This document shows, piece by piece, positions 22,115 to 29,548 of a stretch of 37,449 nt of DNA. Numbering within the stretch: position 1 is the stretch's first letter; every line of letters starts with the position of its first letter. The DNA comes from a bacterium (GTDB lineage Bacteria; Methylomirabilota; Methylomirabilia; Methylomirabilales; 2-02-FULL-66-22). The notes under the pieces are model-generated. The model saw nothing but the letters and a program-made list of their open reading frames with translations. It did not search any database and had not been told where the DNA came from. Location of the stretch: the NCBI GenBank assembly GCA_029580855.1, contig JAKPQH010000018.1, positions 1 through 37,449 on the forward strand. The letters are read 5' to 3'. The position numbers were made by a program, and so were the translations under genes.

Positions 22115-22875
22115 ACAGTCTGAGCGCACGCGTCGAACAGGTGCTGCAGCATCTCGGCGAGGGGGTGCTGCTCCTCTTCCAAGCCGTCTACTGGTCCAAA
22201 TCGGCGCCGCGGAACGCCGACAAGATCCTGACGCACGTGGTGGAGTTCGGCAACGCCACGCTGCCCATCGCCTCCCTGATGGCCATCTTTATCGGGGGCG
22301 TGCTGGCGCTCCAGACCGGATCGCGCCTGGCGCAGTTCGGCCTGGAGGGCAACATCGGCGGCATCGTCGGCCTCAGCATGGTGAAGGAGCTGGGACCCGT
22401 CATGACGGCCCTCCTGGTGGCGGGACGCGTCGGCTCCGCCATCGCCGCCGAGGTGGGCGCCATGAATGTCTACGAGGAGATCGACGCGCTCAAGACGCTG
22501 AACATCAACCCCGTGCGATACCTCGTCATGCCGCGACTGGTGGCGTCACTGATCGCCGTCCCCGCGCTCTGCATGTACGTGAACGTCATCGGCCTGCTGG
22601 GCGGCGCCCTGGTGTCGGCGGTGAACCCCAAGATCGCGGTAAGCGTCCGGCTCTTCCGACTGAACTTCCAGCAAGTCGTCAAGTTCTCGGACGTCATGGA
22701 TAGTCTGATCAAGGCGGTGGTCTTTGGCGTCGCCGTGGCGATCACCTGCTGCTATGTGGGGCTCCGGACGACCGGCGGACCGGAGGAGATCGGCCGGGCG
22801 GTGACCCGGGCGGTCGTGCTCTCGTTTATGTTCATCTTTGTGTTGAACTATGTCATCACCCGCATCCTGATGTGA
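22111..22875 (+). CDS. mlaE: MlaE-family lipid ABC transporter permease
   Basis: The inner-membrane permease of an Mla-type system that moves phospholipids between the membranes. The 254-residue length fits the family. Recognisable segments: LPIASLMAIFIGGVLALQTG, then GLSMVKELGPVMTALLVAGR, GSAIAAEVGAMNVYEEIDAL and NPVRYLVMPRLVA, which form the conserved MlaE core that docks on MlaF and the MCE hexamer. GTG 22111 overlaps the stop codon of the WPLF-repeat gene, and the mlaF start overlaps its own stop codon. The unit is thus translationally coupled throughout. MlaB and MlaC are not visible in the window. Confidence 0.92.
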   Translation: MNSLSARVEQVLQHLGEGVLLLFQAVYWSKSAPRNADKILTHVVEFGNATLPIASLMAIFIGGVLALQTGSRLAQFGLEGNIGGIVGLSMVKELGPVMTALLVAGRVGSAIAAEVGAMNVYEEIDALKTLNINPVRYLVMPRLVASLIAVPALCMYVNVIGLLGGALVSAVNPKIAVSVRLFRLNFQQVVKFSDVMDSLIKAVVFGVAVAITCCYVGLRTTGGPEEIGRAVTRAVVLSFMFIFVLNYVITRILM

Positions 22876-23690
22876 GGGCCATGCGCGCCTGGCTCCGGTT
22901 CCTGCGGCAGTCCGACGATTCCGAGGACCGCGAAGCGGCGGCGGCGCCCGCCGTCCCCGGCGTCCGGGTCGAGGTCCAGGGTCTCAACAAGTTCTTCGGC
23001 CCCAAGCACGTGCTCCGCGATCTGACGCTCACGGTCGAGGCCGGGGAGACCTTCGTGATCTTCGGCCCCTCGGGCTGCGGGAAGTCGGTCCTTCTCAAGC
23101 ATATCACGGGCCTGCTGGTCCCCGACGCGGGGCGGATCCTGGTGGACGGCGAGGAGTTCCGCGCGGGGACGGGCGGCCACCGGTTCCGCATGGCCATGGT
23201 CTTCCAGTCCTCGGCGCTCTTCAACTCGCTCTCGGTGGGAGAGAACGTCGGGCTGTGGCTGAAGGAGCACCGCATCTGCGGCCCGAGCGAGATCGCGCGC
23301 ATCGTGGCGGAGAAGCTGGCGCTGGTGGGGCTGGCGGGGACGGAGCGGTCCCGGCCGGCGGAGCTCTCCGGCGGCATGCGGAAACGCGTGGCCATCGCCC
23401 GCGCCCTGGCCATCGACCCGCAGCTGATCCTGTACGACGAGCCCACGGCGGGGCTGGACCCGGTGCTCACGGAGCAGATCGGCGGAGTGATCGCCGACTT
23501 GAAAACGCTCCGGATCACGGCCATCGTCGTGACCCACGATCTCAACCTGGCAGCCACCGTTGCGGATCGCCTGGGCATGATCCACGAAGGGCGCCTGATC
23601 GAGACCGGTACGCCGGCACAGGTCTGGGCCACCGCCAATCCCGTCGTACGGTCGTTTCTCAACACGCAGATGAAGATTCCGGGCCGCTGA
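22872..23690 (+). CDS. mlaF: MlaF-family lipid ABC transporter ATPase
   Basis: The ATP-binding subunit that drives the MlaE permease. The 272-residue protein has Walker A FGPSGCGKSVLLKHITGL, Q-loop VFQSSALFNSLSV, signature LSGGMRKRVAIARAL, Walker B LILYDEPTAGLDP and the switch His in VVTHDL. The SALFNSLSV region is typical of the Mla/Ttg2A type. About 33 extra residues precede the domain and are rich in Ala and acidic residues. GTG 22872 overlaps the mlaE TGA; ATG 22881 is an alternative start three codons later. It is followed 25 bases on by mlaD. Confidence 0.93.
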   Translation: MRAMRAWLRFLRQSDDSEDREAAAAPAVPGVRVEVQGLNKFFGPKHVLRDLTLTVEAGETFVIFGPSGCGKSVLLKHITGLLVPDAGRILVDGEEFRAGTGGHRFRMAMVFQSSALFNSLSVGENVGLWLKEHRICGPSEIARIVAEKLALVGLAGTERSRPAELSGGMRKRVAIARALAIDPQLILYDEPTAGLDPVLTEQIGGVIADLKTLRITAIVVTHDLNLAATVADRLGMIHEGRLIETGTPAQVWATANPVVRSFLNTQMKIPGR

Positions 23691-23715
23691 GGGGCCCGGC
23701 AGGAGGCGAGTCGTC

Positions 23716-24861
23716 ATGGCCATGACGCGAGAAGTTCGGGTCGGACTCTTCCTGGTGGTCGCCTTCCTCATTCTCATCGCGCTCTTCGAGCTCCTGGGGA
23801 AGGAGACGATCTTCGCCCGCATGGTGGAGTACAAGACCTCCTTCAAGTCCATTCCCGGCCTCAAGCTCGGCGATCCGGTGCGGCTGGCCGGCGTGGACGT
23901 GGGCACCGTGCGCGACATCCAGGTGATCGGCGCGCGCGTCGAGGTGACGTTGCGCGTCAAGCCCGGTACACCGGTCAAGACGGACTCCATGGCCACGATC
24001 AAGTTGACCAGCCTGCTGGGGACAAATTTCGTCGACCTGACGTTCGGCTCTCCCGCGGCGCAGTTGGCGCCGCCCGGCAGCCTCCTGCAGAGCACCGAAC
24101 CTCCCGACCTCAACACGCTGCTGGCCCGGTTGAACGACGCGGCAGGCGACGTCCAGACCCTCGCCCGGCAACTCAACGAAGGGCTGGGCAAGAGCCTGGA
24201 GCCCATCAGCGGAGCGTTTCAGAGCATGGACCGGATCGCCAAGCAGATCGAGAAGGGGCAGGGCACGCTGGGGAAGCTGATCGCCAGCGACGATCTGTAC
24301 CGGGAGATCCAGGCCATCGCCGGCAACATGAACAAGCTCAGCCAGCAGATGGCTCGCGGCGAGGGGACGCTGGGCAAGCTGGTGAACGACGACGCCCTGT
24401 ACAACGACCTGCGCTCGCTCACGGCGGATCTCAAGACGGCCTCGCAGGGTTTGAGCCGCATCGCCAGGGACGTGGAGAGCGGCAAGGGCACCCTGGGGAA
24501 GCTGGTGAAAGACGAAGCGCTGTACCACGAGGCCAAGAACACGCTCGCGCAGGCCCGGGAGGCGCTCGGCGGGCTGCAGACCGTCTCCCGGCGGATCACC
24601 GAGGGGAAAGGCACCCTGGGGCGGCTGCTCAACGACGACGCGCTCTACACGGACATGCGGGGCGCCGTGGCCAGCCTGAACAACATCATGAAGAAGGTGG
24701 AGCGCGGCGAAGGGACGCTGGGCAAGCTGATCACCGACGACTCGCTGTACTTCACCACCAAGGACAATCTGAAGCGGGTCGGGAAGGCCGCTGACCAGCT
24801 CCGGGAGCAGGGGCCGCTCAGCATCATCGGGATCGGCATCCAGGCGCTGGGCGCGTTCTAG
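23716..24861 (+). CDS. mlaD: MlaD-like MCE-domain protein with GTLGKL repeats
   Basis: A periplasm-facing, membrane-anchored MCE protein that forms the ring through which lipids pass. The 381-residue protein has one N-terminal membrane helix (VRVGLFLVVAFLILIALFELL) and then the MCE domain with SIPGLKLGDPVRLAGVDVG and LTSLLGTNFVDL. It ends in a long coiled-coil-like tail. That tail holds five copies of G-G-TLGKL--DD-LY, starting at residues 181, 215, 256, 297 and 331, spaced 34 or 41 residues apart. The difference is one heptad, as expected for a coiled coil. Such tails extend the channel in other MCE proteins. ATG 23716 follows CAGGAGGCGAG. It closes the WPLF-mlaE-mlaF-mlaD unit. Confidence 0.92.
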   Translation: MAMTREVRVGLFLVVAFLILIALFELLGKETIFARMVEYKTSFKSIPGLKLGDPVRLAGVDVGTVRDIQVIGARVEVTLRVKPGTPVKTDSMATIKLTSLLGTNFVDLTFGSPAAQLAPPGSLLQSTEPPDLNTLLARLNDAAGDVQTLARQLNEGLGKSLEPISGAFQSMDRIAKQIEKGQGTLGKLIASDDLYREIQAIAGNMNKLSQQMARGEGTLGKLVNDDALYNDLRSLTADLKTASQGLSRIARDVESGKGTLGKLVKDEALYHEAKNTLAQAREALGGLQTVSRRITEGKGTLGRLLNDDALYTDMRGAVASLNNIMKKVERGEGTLGKLITDDSLYFTTKDNLKRVGKAADQLREQGPLSIIGIGIQALGAF

Positions 24862-24976
24862 TGTTCTGTCCCTGACGTTCCTTAGCGAAGTGCCGGGCCT
24901 CCGTACCGGCCCTCCGACGCCTGGCGCCGCGTCGAGAACCGCCCGGCCTTGCGCCGGGTCGGCCGGTACAGAACAC
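24861..24976. repeat. Intergenic inverted-repeat element after mlaD
   Basis: GTGTTCTGT (24861-24869) is matched by its exact reverse complement ACAGAACAC (24968-24976). An inner pair GTACCGGC (24903-24910) / GCCGGTAC (24962-24969) fits the same fold. The 3' side runs the two pieces together while the 5' side has them 33 bases apart. The spacer is otherwise GC-rich with no gene. Termination after mlaD or a small mobile element are both possible. Confidence 0.55.
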
Positions 24977-25041
24977 CGGCCTCCGGACCGGCACCGGCCG
25001 GGCCGCGGGCGCCGCGTCCTCCGGTCGGCACGGTGGCCCTG

Positions 25042-25050
25042 TGTTATACA
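25042..25050 (+). promoter_or_regulatory. Candidate extended -10 promoter of radA
   Basis: TGTTATACA gives TG, one base, then TATACA (4 of 6). No clear -35 is seen. It lies 44 bases before the radA start. Confidence 0.35.
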
Positions 25051-25093
25051 TCGAATCGTTGAGATAAGACACAGGCAAGCTGAAGAGCGGAGC

Positions 25094-26479
25094 GTGGGCC
25101 TGCGACACAGTCACTTCGAGTGCCAGCAGTGCGGCTACCAGACGCCGCGCTGGCTGGGGCGCTGCCCGGACTGCGGAACCTGGGGCAGCCTGACGGAGGC
25201 CGTTCCGCCGCCGCCGGGCGGCTCCGAGCGTGCCCAGAGCGCCGCGCCGCCTCCCGTGCCGCTCTGCCAAGCGCCCGGGATCGCCCACCGACTGGCGCCT
25301 ACAGGCATCGGCGAGCTGGATCGGGTCCTGGGCGGCGGGCTGGTCCCGGGCGGCGTGATCCTGATCGGCGGCGATCCGGGCATCGGGAAATCCACGCTGG
25401 TCCTCCAGGCGGCGGGCGCCCTGGGCCGCCGACAGCTCAGAGTGCTCTATGTCTCCGGCGAGGAGTCGCTGGCGCAGGTGGCCGAGCGTGGCCGGCGGCT
25501 CGGCGTGAGCGCGCCGGACCTCTACCTAGCGGCCGAGACCTCACTGGAGGCGGTCGTCGAGCAGATCGGCAGCCTGAAGCCCGCGGCAGTCATCGTCGAT
25601 TCGATCCAGACGGTCTGGAGCCGATCCCTGGAGTCCGCCGCGGGCAGCTTGAGCCAGGTGCGCGAGGTAGCGGGGCGCCTCACGGAGGTCGCCAAGCGGG
25701 ACGAGGTGGGCGTCTGGCTGGTCGGCCACGTGACCAAGGAGGGGAGTCTGGCGGGCCCCAGGGCGCTGGAGCACCTCGTGGACACGGTGATCTATTTCGA
25801 GGGAGATCGCCAGCACTCCCATCGGATTCTGCGGGCAACCAAGAATCGCTTCGGCCCCACGGACGAGATCGGGGTCTTCGAGATGCGCGCGGACGGGCTG
25901 GCCCCCGTGGACAACCCTTCGGCCCTGTTCCTGGCCGAGCGGCCCCCGCATGCCACGGGGTGCATCGTGGTGGCGACTCTGGAAGGGACTCGACCGATCC
26001 TCTTGGAACTCCAAGCGCTGGTGACCCCGACCGGGGCGGCGGTGCCGCGGCGCGTGGCAAACGGGCTGGATTTCCAGCGGGTCGCGATGCTCCTGGCGGT
26101 GCTGGAAAAGCGGCTGGACGTTCGTCTGGCAACGGCGGATGTCTTTCTGAACGTCGTCGGCGGCCTGGAGATTCGCGAGCCCGCCGCCGACCTTGGCGTC
26201 CTGGCGGCGGTCCTGTCCAGCGCGCGGAACGCGCCGGTGGATCCCCACTGGGGGTTCTTCGGTGAGGTCGGCTTGGGCGGCGAAGTGCGGGGCGTGCCCC
26301 ACGCCGAGAGGCGCCTGCACGAGCTGGCGCGTCTGGGGTTCACCCGGGCCGTGCTGCCGCGGGCCTCGTTGGAGGCCCTTCCCGGCGATCCGCCGCTGGA
26401 AACCGCCGGCCTCAACCACGTGGGCGCGCTGGCCGAGCTCCTGCGGCCGGCGCGGGGCGGGGGGCGAAAACCGGTTTGA
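25094..26479 (+). CDS. radA: DNA repair protein RadA
   Basis: RadA helps recombination by driving branch migration. The 461-residue protein begins with a four-cysteine zinc finger (Cys10, Cys13, Cys24, Cys27 in CQQCGY and RCPDCG). It follows with Walker A IGGDPGIGKSTLVLQ, the RecA-like core (VIVDSIQTVW as Walker B), the RadA-specific KNRFGPTDEIGVF motif, and the C-terminal Lon-like domain (GLDFQRVAMLLAVLEKR, then ADLGVLAAVLSS). Residue numbers assume GTG 25094, which is preceded by GAGCGGAGC. Length is usual. It heads the conserved radA-carD-PIN/TRAM-ispD-ispF stretch. Confidence 0.95.
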   Translation: MGLRHSHFECQQCGYQTPRWLGRCPDCGTWGSLTEAVPPPPGGSERAQSAAPPPVPLCQAPGIAHRLAPTGIGELDRVLGGGLVPGGVILIGGDPGIGKSTLVLQAAGALGRRQLRVLYVSGEESLAQVAERGRRLGVSAPDLYLAAETSLEAVVEQIGSLKPAAVIVDSIQTVWSRSLESAAGSLSQVREVAGRLTEVAKRDEVGVWLVGHVTKEGSLAGPRALEHLVDTVIYFEGDRQHSHRILRATKNRFGPTDEIGVFEMRADGLAPVDNPSALFLAERPPHATGCIVVATLEGTRPILLELQALVTPTGAAVPRRVANGLDFQRVAMLLAVLEKRLDVRLATADVFLNVVGGLEIREPAADLGVLAAVLSSARNAPVDPHWGFFGEVGLGGEVRGVPHAERRLHELARLGFTRAVLPRASLEALPGDPPLETAGLNHVGALAELLRPARGGGRKPV

Positions 26480-26504
26480 CTGTGCGCGCGCATTGTGGTT
26501 TAAT
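26476..26504 (+). promoter_or_regulatory. Promoter of carD
   Basis: TTGACT (26476-26481), a 17-base spacer and TTTAAT (26499-26504) match consensus in 5 of 6 positions each. The -35 overlaps the radA stop codon. This is one of the strongest promoters in the window. Confidence 0.8.
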
Positions 26505-26541
26505 TTTTAGATAAATCCCGTCCGGAAAAAGGGGAACGGCG

Positions 26542-27024
26542 ATGTTCCAGATCGGCCAGAAGGTCGTCTATCCGACGCACGGGGTTGGGCGCATCGAGGC
26601 CATCGAGCAGAAGGAGGTGTCGGGGAGCCTCCAATCGTATTACATCCTTCGCATTCTGGGCAACGACATGACCATCATGGTGCCCACCGGAAACGCCGAG
26701 CGCGTCGGTCTGCGCGGGTTGATCGGCCCGAAAGAGGTGCGCAAGGTGATGGAGATCCTCCGCAAGAAGGACGTCGACATCTGCCCCAACTGGAACCGCC
26801 GCTTCAAGGACAACCTGGAACGGATCAAGACCGGCTCGCTGTACGAGGTGGCGACGGTCCTTCGCAAGCTCGTGCTGCTGCAAAAAGAGCGCAACCTGTC
26901 TTTCGGCGAGAAGAAGATGCTCGAAACCGTGCGCCAGCTCCTGGTGAGCGAGATCTCCCACGCCGTGGGGATCAAAGAGGGAGACGCGCGCACCATGGTG
27001 GATCGGACCATCGCCAAGGCCTGA
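26542..27024 (+). CDS. carD: CarD/CdnL-family RNA polymerase-binding regulator
   Basis: CarD-type proteins bind the beta subunit of RNA polymerase and stabilise open complexes, especially at rRNA promoters. The 160-residue protein has the N-terminal Tudor-like RNA polymerase-interaction domain (FQIGQKVVYPTHGVGRIEAI, then YYILRILGNDMTIMVPT) and a helical C-terminal domain (WNRRFKDNLERIKTGSLYEV, then LSFGEKKMLETVRQLLVSEI). Length matches CdnL. It has its own strong promoter and the ribosome site AAGGGG. The next gene is 29 bases away, so the promoter probably also serves the PIN/TRAM gene. Confidence 0.93.
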   Translation: MFQIGQKVVYPTHGVGRIEAIEQKEVSGSLQSYYILRILGNDMTIMVPTGNAERVGLRGLIGPKEVRKVMEILRKKDVDICPNWNRRFKDNLERIKTGSLYEVATVLRKLVLLQKERNLSFGEKKMLETVRQLLVSEISHAVGIKEGDARTMVDRTIAKA

Positions 27025-27053
27025 GACCTCCCGGCTCGGGAGGAGGGGACCGC

Positions 27054-28067
27054 GTGTCGGAACAGGTGCTTCGCCTCGTTGTCGTCGTCCTGTGCGGCGT
27101 GGCGGGATTCGTCGGTGTCAGCTTGCCGCATCCCGAGAATCCCTGGGGGCTGTTGGGCGCGCTCGCCGGCGTGCTCTTTGGCGGGGCGTTGGTCGTCTCG
27201 GAGCGGCATCTTCGCCGCGTGGCCGGTCGAACCATCCTGCAGGCCCTGGTGGGGCTGGTCCTCGGGCTTGTGGCGGGCGGCCTCCTCTTCACCGCCATCG
27301 CCAATCTCTTCGTCGGGTTTCCATCCGACATCGGCCTGTTCGTCCAGACCCTGTGCCTCCTGGGGGGGGCCTATCTCGGCGTGCGTGTGGTCGTGGACAA
27401 GGGAGCCGAGTTCAGCCTGGCGGGATTCGTGCGTGTCCTGAAGGAGCAGCCTCGCGCCGAGAGCTACAAGCTCCTGGACACCTCGGTCATCATCGACGGC
27501 CGCATCGCCGACATCACGGAGACCGGGTTTCTGGAAGGGACATTGGTCATCCCGCAGTTCATCTTGCGGGAGCTGCAGCACATCGCCGACTCGTCCGATC
27601 CGCTGAAGCGCAACCGAGGGCGGCGCGGTCTGGATATCCTGCAGAAGATCCAGAAAAACGTGGATATCCGGGTCGAGATCAGCGACAAGGAGTTTCCCGA
27701 GATCCGGGAGGTGGACAACAAGCTTGTGGCCATGGCCAAGGCCTTGCACGCCAAGATCGTGACCAACGACTTTAACCTCAACAAGGTCGCCGAGCTCCAC
27801 GGCGTGGGGGTCCTGAACATCAACGAGCTGACCAACGCGTTGCGCCCGGTGGTCCTGCCCGGCGAGGATATGCGCGTGTACGTGCTGAAAGAGGGGAAGG
27901 AGTACAACCAGGGGATCGCCTACCTCGATGACGGCACCATGGTGGTGGTGGACAACGGGCGCCGGCATATCGGGCAGACCATCGATGTCTGCGTGACCTC
28001 GGTCCTCCAGACCACCGCGGGCCGCATGATCTTCTCGCGCCTCAAGGAAGAGGCGGAAGCAGCCTGA
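27054..28067 (+). CDS. Membrane-anchored PIN/TRAM-domain protein (YacL-like)
   Basis: A 337-residue protein with four N-terminal hydrophobic segments (to about residue 112), a PIN nuclease domain and a C-terminal TRAM RNA-binding domain. The PIN acidic set is complete: Asp142 in LLDTSVIIDGR, Glu173 in ILRELQHI, Asp221 in VDNKLVAMAKAL and Asp239 in IVTNDFNLNKVA. TRAM covers about 287-330 (EGKEYNQGIAYLDDGTMVVV). It should be a membrane-tethered RNase; the target is not known for this family. In Firmicutes the equivalent yacL also lies between radA and ispD. GTG 27054 follows GGGAGGAGGGG. Confidence 0.9.
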   Translation: MSEQVLRLVVVVLCGVAGFVGVSLPHPENPWGLLGALAGVLFGGALVVSERHLRRVAGRTILQALVGLVLGLVAGGLLFTAIANLFVGFPSDIGLFVQTLCLLGGAYLGVRVVVDKGAEFSLAGFVRVLKEQPRAESYKLLDTSVIIDGRIADITETGFLEGTLVIPQFILRELQHIADSSDPLKRNRGRRGLDILQKIQKNVDIRVEISDKEFPEIREVDNKLVAMAKALHAKIVTNDFNLNKVAELHGVGVLNINELTNALRPVVLPGEDMRVYVLKEGKEYNQGIAYLDDGTMVVVDNGRRHIGQTIDVCVTSVLQTTAGRMIFSRLKEEAEAA

Positions 28068-28076
28068 GCCCGAGGA

Positions 28077-28166
28077 TTCCCAATTCCCAATCGCCAACAT
28101 CCGCGCTGCGGGCGGCTGCGCGTGCCCGGGTCGGGGTTTGGTTGCAAGGAATTGGGATTTTCTTTT
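28077..28166. repeat. Intergenic 7-nt repeat and inverted repeat, possible terminator
   Basis: Three 7-nt units (TTCCCAA, TTCCCAA, TCGCCAA; 28077-28097) are matched by an inverted arm. TCCCAATTCC (28078-28087) is the exact reverse complement of GGAATTGGGA (28148-28157). The second arm is followed by TTTTCTTTT (28158-28166). Together this could form a large hairpin with a T-tract, ending transcription between the PIN/TRAM gene and ispD. Confidence 0.65.
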
Positions 28167-28195
28167 GACGGCGAGAGATTCTGGACAGGGCGTCT

Positions 28196-28897
28196 ATGCA
28201 CGTGACGGCGATCGTGCCTGCCGCTGGATCCGGCGTCCGTTTCGGCGGGGCGGTCCCGAAACAATACCTCCCGATGGCCGGCCTCCCGCTCTTGGCGTGG
28301 ACGCTCAGGGCGCTGGCGGCGTCCGGCCGTGTGGACTGCACGATCCTCGCCGTGGCCGCCGGCCAGGAGGCTCGCTGTCGAACCGAGATTCTCGAGCCGA
28401 ACCGCCTCCGCGTCGACCACGTGGTGGCAGGGGGTGCGGACCGCCAAGCGTCCGTGTACGCCGGCCTGTCGAAAGCACCGGCGGGTACCGATGTGATCCT
28501 GGTGCACGACGGAGCCCGGCCGCTGGTCACGGCCGAGACCATCCGAGCGGCGGTGGAGGCCGCCGGGGCCGACGGGGCCGCCGTGGTGGCGGTACCGGTG
28601 ACGGACACGATCAAGGCGGCGGACGCCGAGCGCCGGGTGACGGAAACGCTTCCGCGCGGGCGGTTGTGGGCGGCCCAGACGCCCCAGGCGTTCCGGGCGG
28701 CCTGGCTGCGCGAAGCGCACGAGCGTGCGCTCCGGGACGGGTTCCGGGGGACGGACGACAGCGTGCTGGTCGAGCGACTCGGTTATGCGGTTCGGCTGGT
28801 TGCAGGATCCCCCGACAACCTCAAGATCACGACGATGGCGGATCTGGCGCAGGCGGAGCACATCCTGCGGGGGCGAACGATCAGCGAGGGACAATGA
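28196..28897 (+). CDS. ispD: 2-C-methyl-D-erythritol 4-phosphate cytidylyltransferase
   Basis: IspD transfers CMP from CTP to methylerythritol 4-phosphate. The 233-residue enzyme has the nucleotide loop AIVPAAGSGVRFGGAVPKQY with the conserved Arg and Lys, VAGGADRQASVYAGL, VHDGARPLV (metal-binding Asp) and the C-terminal GSPDNLKITTMADL. Length is typical. The ATG at 28196 has only a weak ribosome site (ACAGGGCG). The TGA stop codon is the first base triplet of a 7-nt repeat cluster in the spacer before ispF. The pair ispD-ispF is adjacent, as in most bacteria. Confidence 0.95.
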   Translation: MHVTAIVPAAGSGVRFGGAVPKQYLPMAGLPLLAWTLRALAASGRVDCTILAVAAGQEARCRTEILEPNRLRVDHVVAGGADRQASVYAGLSKAPAGTDVILVHDGARPLVTAETIRAAVEAAGADGAAVVAVPVTDTIKAADAERRVTETLPRGRLWAAQTPQAFRAAWLREAHERALRDGFRGTDDSVLVERLGYAVRLVAGSPDNLKITTMADLAQAEHILRGRTISEGQ

Positions 28898-28961
28898 CCG
28901 ATGACCGATGACCAAATCCCACTGGAGAACCGACAGAGCGCTGGGCGGTATCGGTCATCGG
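28895..28961. repeat. Intergenic 7-nt repeat element with mirrored arms
   Basis: Three 7-nt units TGACCGA, TGACCGA and TGACCAA (28895-28915) begin at the ispD stop codon itself. CCGATGACCGA (28898-28908) is the exact reverse complement of TCGGTCATCGG (28951-28961), so an 11-bp hairpin with a 42-base loop can form ahead of ispF. Confidence 0.75.
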
Positions 28962-28983
28962 GAATCGGCCGCCGGAAATTCAG

Positions 28984-29475
28984 ATGATCCGTATCGGTGT
29001 CGGCTTCGATGTGCACCGGTTGGTGCCGGGGCGGCCGCTGATCCTGGGCGGCGTCCGCATCCCCTTCGACCGCGGGTTGGAGGGCGACTCGGACGCGGAC
29101 GTGCTGACACACGCCGTCCTGGACGCTTTGGTCGGCGCGGCCGGGCTGGGGGATATCGGGACGCACTTCGGCGTCGGCCGGCCGGAAAACATGGGGGTGT
29201 GCAGCCTCCTCCTGCTCCGGCAGACGGTGACATTGGTTCGGACGCACGGCTATCGGCCGAACAACATCGATGCCACCGTCGTGGCCGAAGCGCCCAGGAT
29301 CGGACCGCACGTCCCCGCGATGCGCGCGTCCCTGGCCGAGGTGCTGGAGATCGCGGAGGACCGCGTGAACGTGAAGGGCACCACGGCCAAAGGCCTGGGT
29401 GCGCTCGGCACGGGGGAGGGAATCGCCGCCGTCGCGGTCGCAAGCGTGCGCCGCCTGATGCGGCGCAGTCGATAG
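28984..29475 (+). CDS. ispF: 2-C-methyl-D-erythritol 2,4-cyclodiphosphate synthase
   Basis: IspF closes the cyclodiphosphate ring in the MEP pathway. The 163-residue enzyme has the metal-binding IGVGFDVHRLVPG (Asp9, His11), the second metal His43 in SDADVLTHAVLDAL, and GDIGTHF. The C-terminal NVKGTTAKGLGALGTGEGIAA motif holds the nucleotide. After GDIGTHF the usual PD-D--FKGADS is replaced by GVGRPENMGVCS, a variation of the loop near the active site. The trimer should still form. The spacer to ispD holds a repeat element, and another repeat element follows the gene. Confidence 0.95.
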   Translation: MIRIGVGFDVHRLVPGRPLILGGVRIPFDRGLEGDSDADVLTHAVLDALVGAAGLGDIGTHFGVGRPENMGVCSLLLLRQTVTLVRTHGYRPNNIDATVVAEAPRIGPHVPAMRASLAEVLEIAEDRVNVKGTTAKGLGALGTGEGIAAVAVASVRRLMRRSR

Positions 29476-29536
29476 GTCAATTGGTCAAACGGTCAATTGG
29501 TCTCTCCGCCTCGACGGATTGACGAATCGACGAGAG
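29475..29536. repeat. Intergenic 8-nt repeat element with mirrored arms
   Basis: The first arm has GGTCAATT, GGTCAAAC, GGTCAATT and GGTC (29475-29502). The second has GACGGATT, GACGAATC and GACGAGAG (29513-29536). The reverse complement of the second arm matches the first in about 15 of 20 positions; three of the mismatches fall at the same place in each 8-nt unit. It occupies nearly all of the spacer between ispF and cysS. Confidence 0.7.
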
Positions 29537-29548
29537 GTGCTGGCCAGA

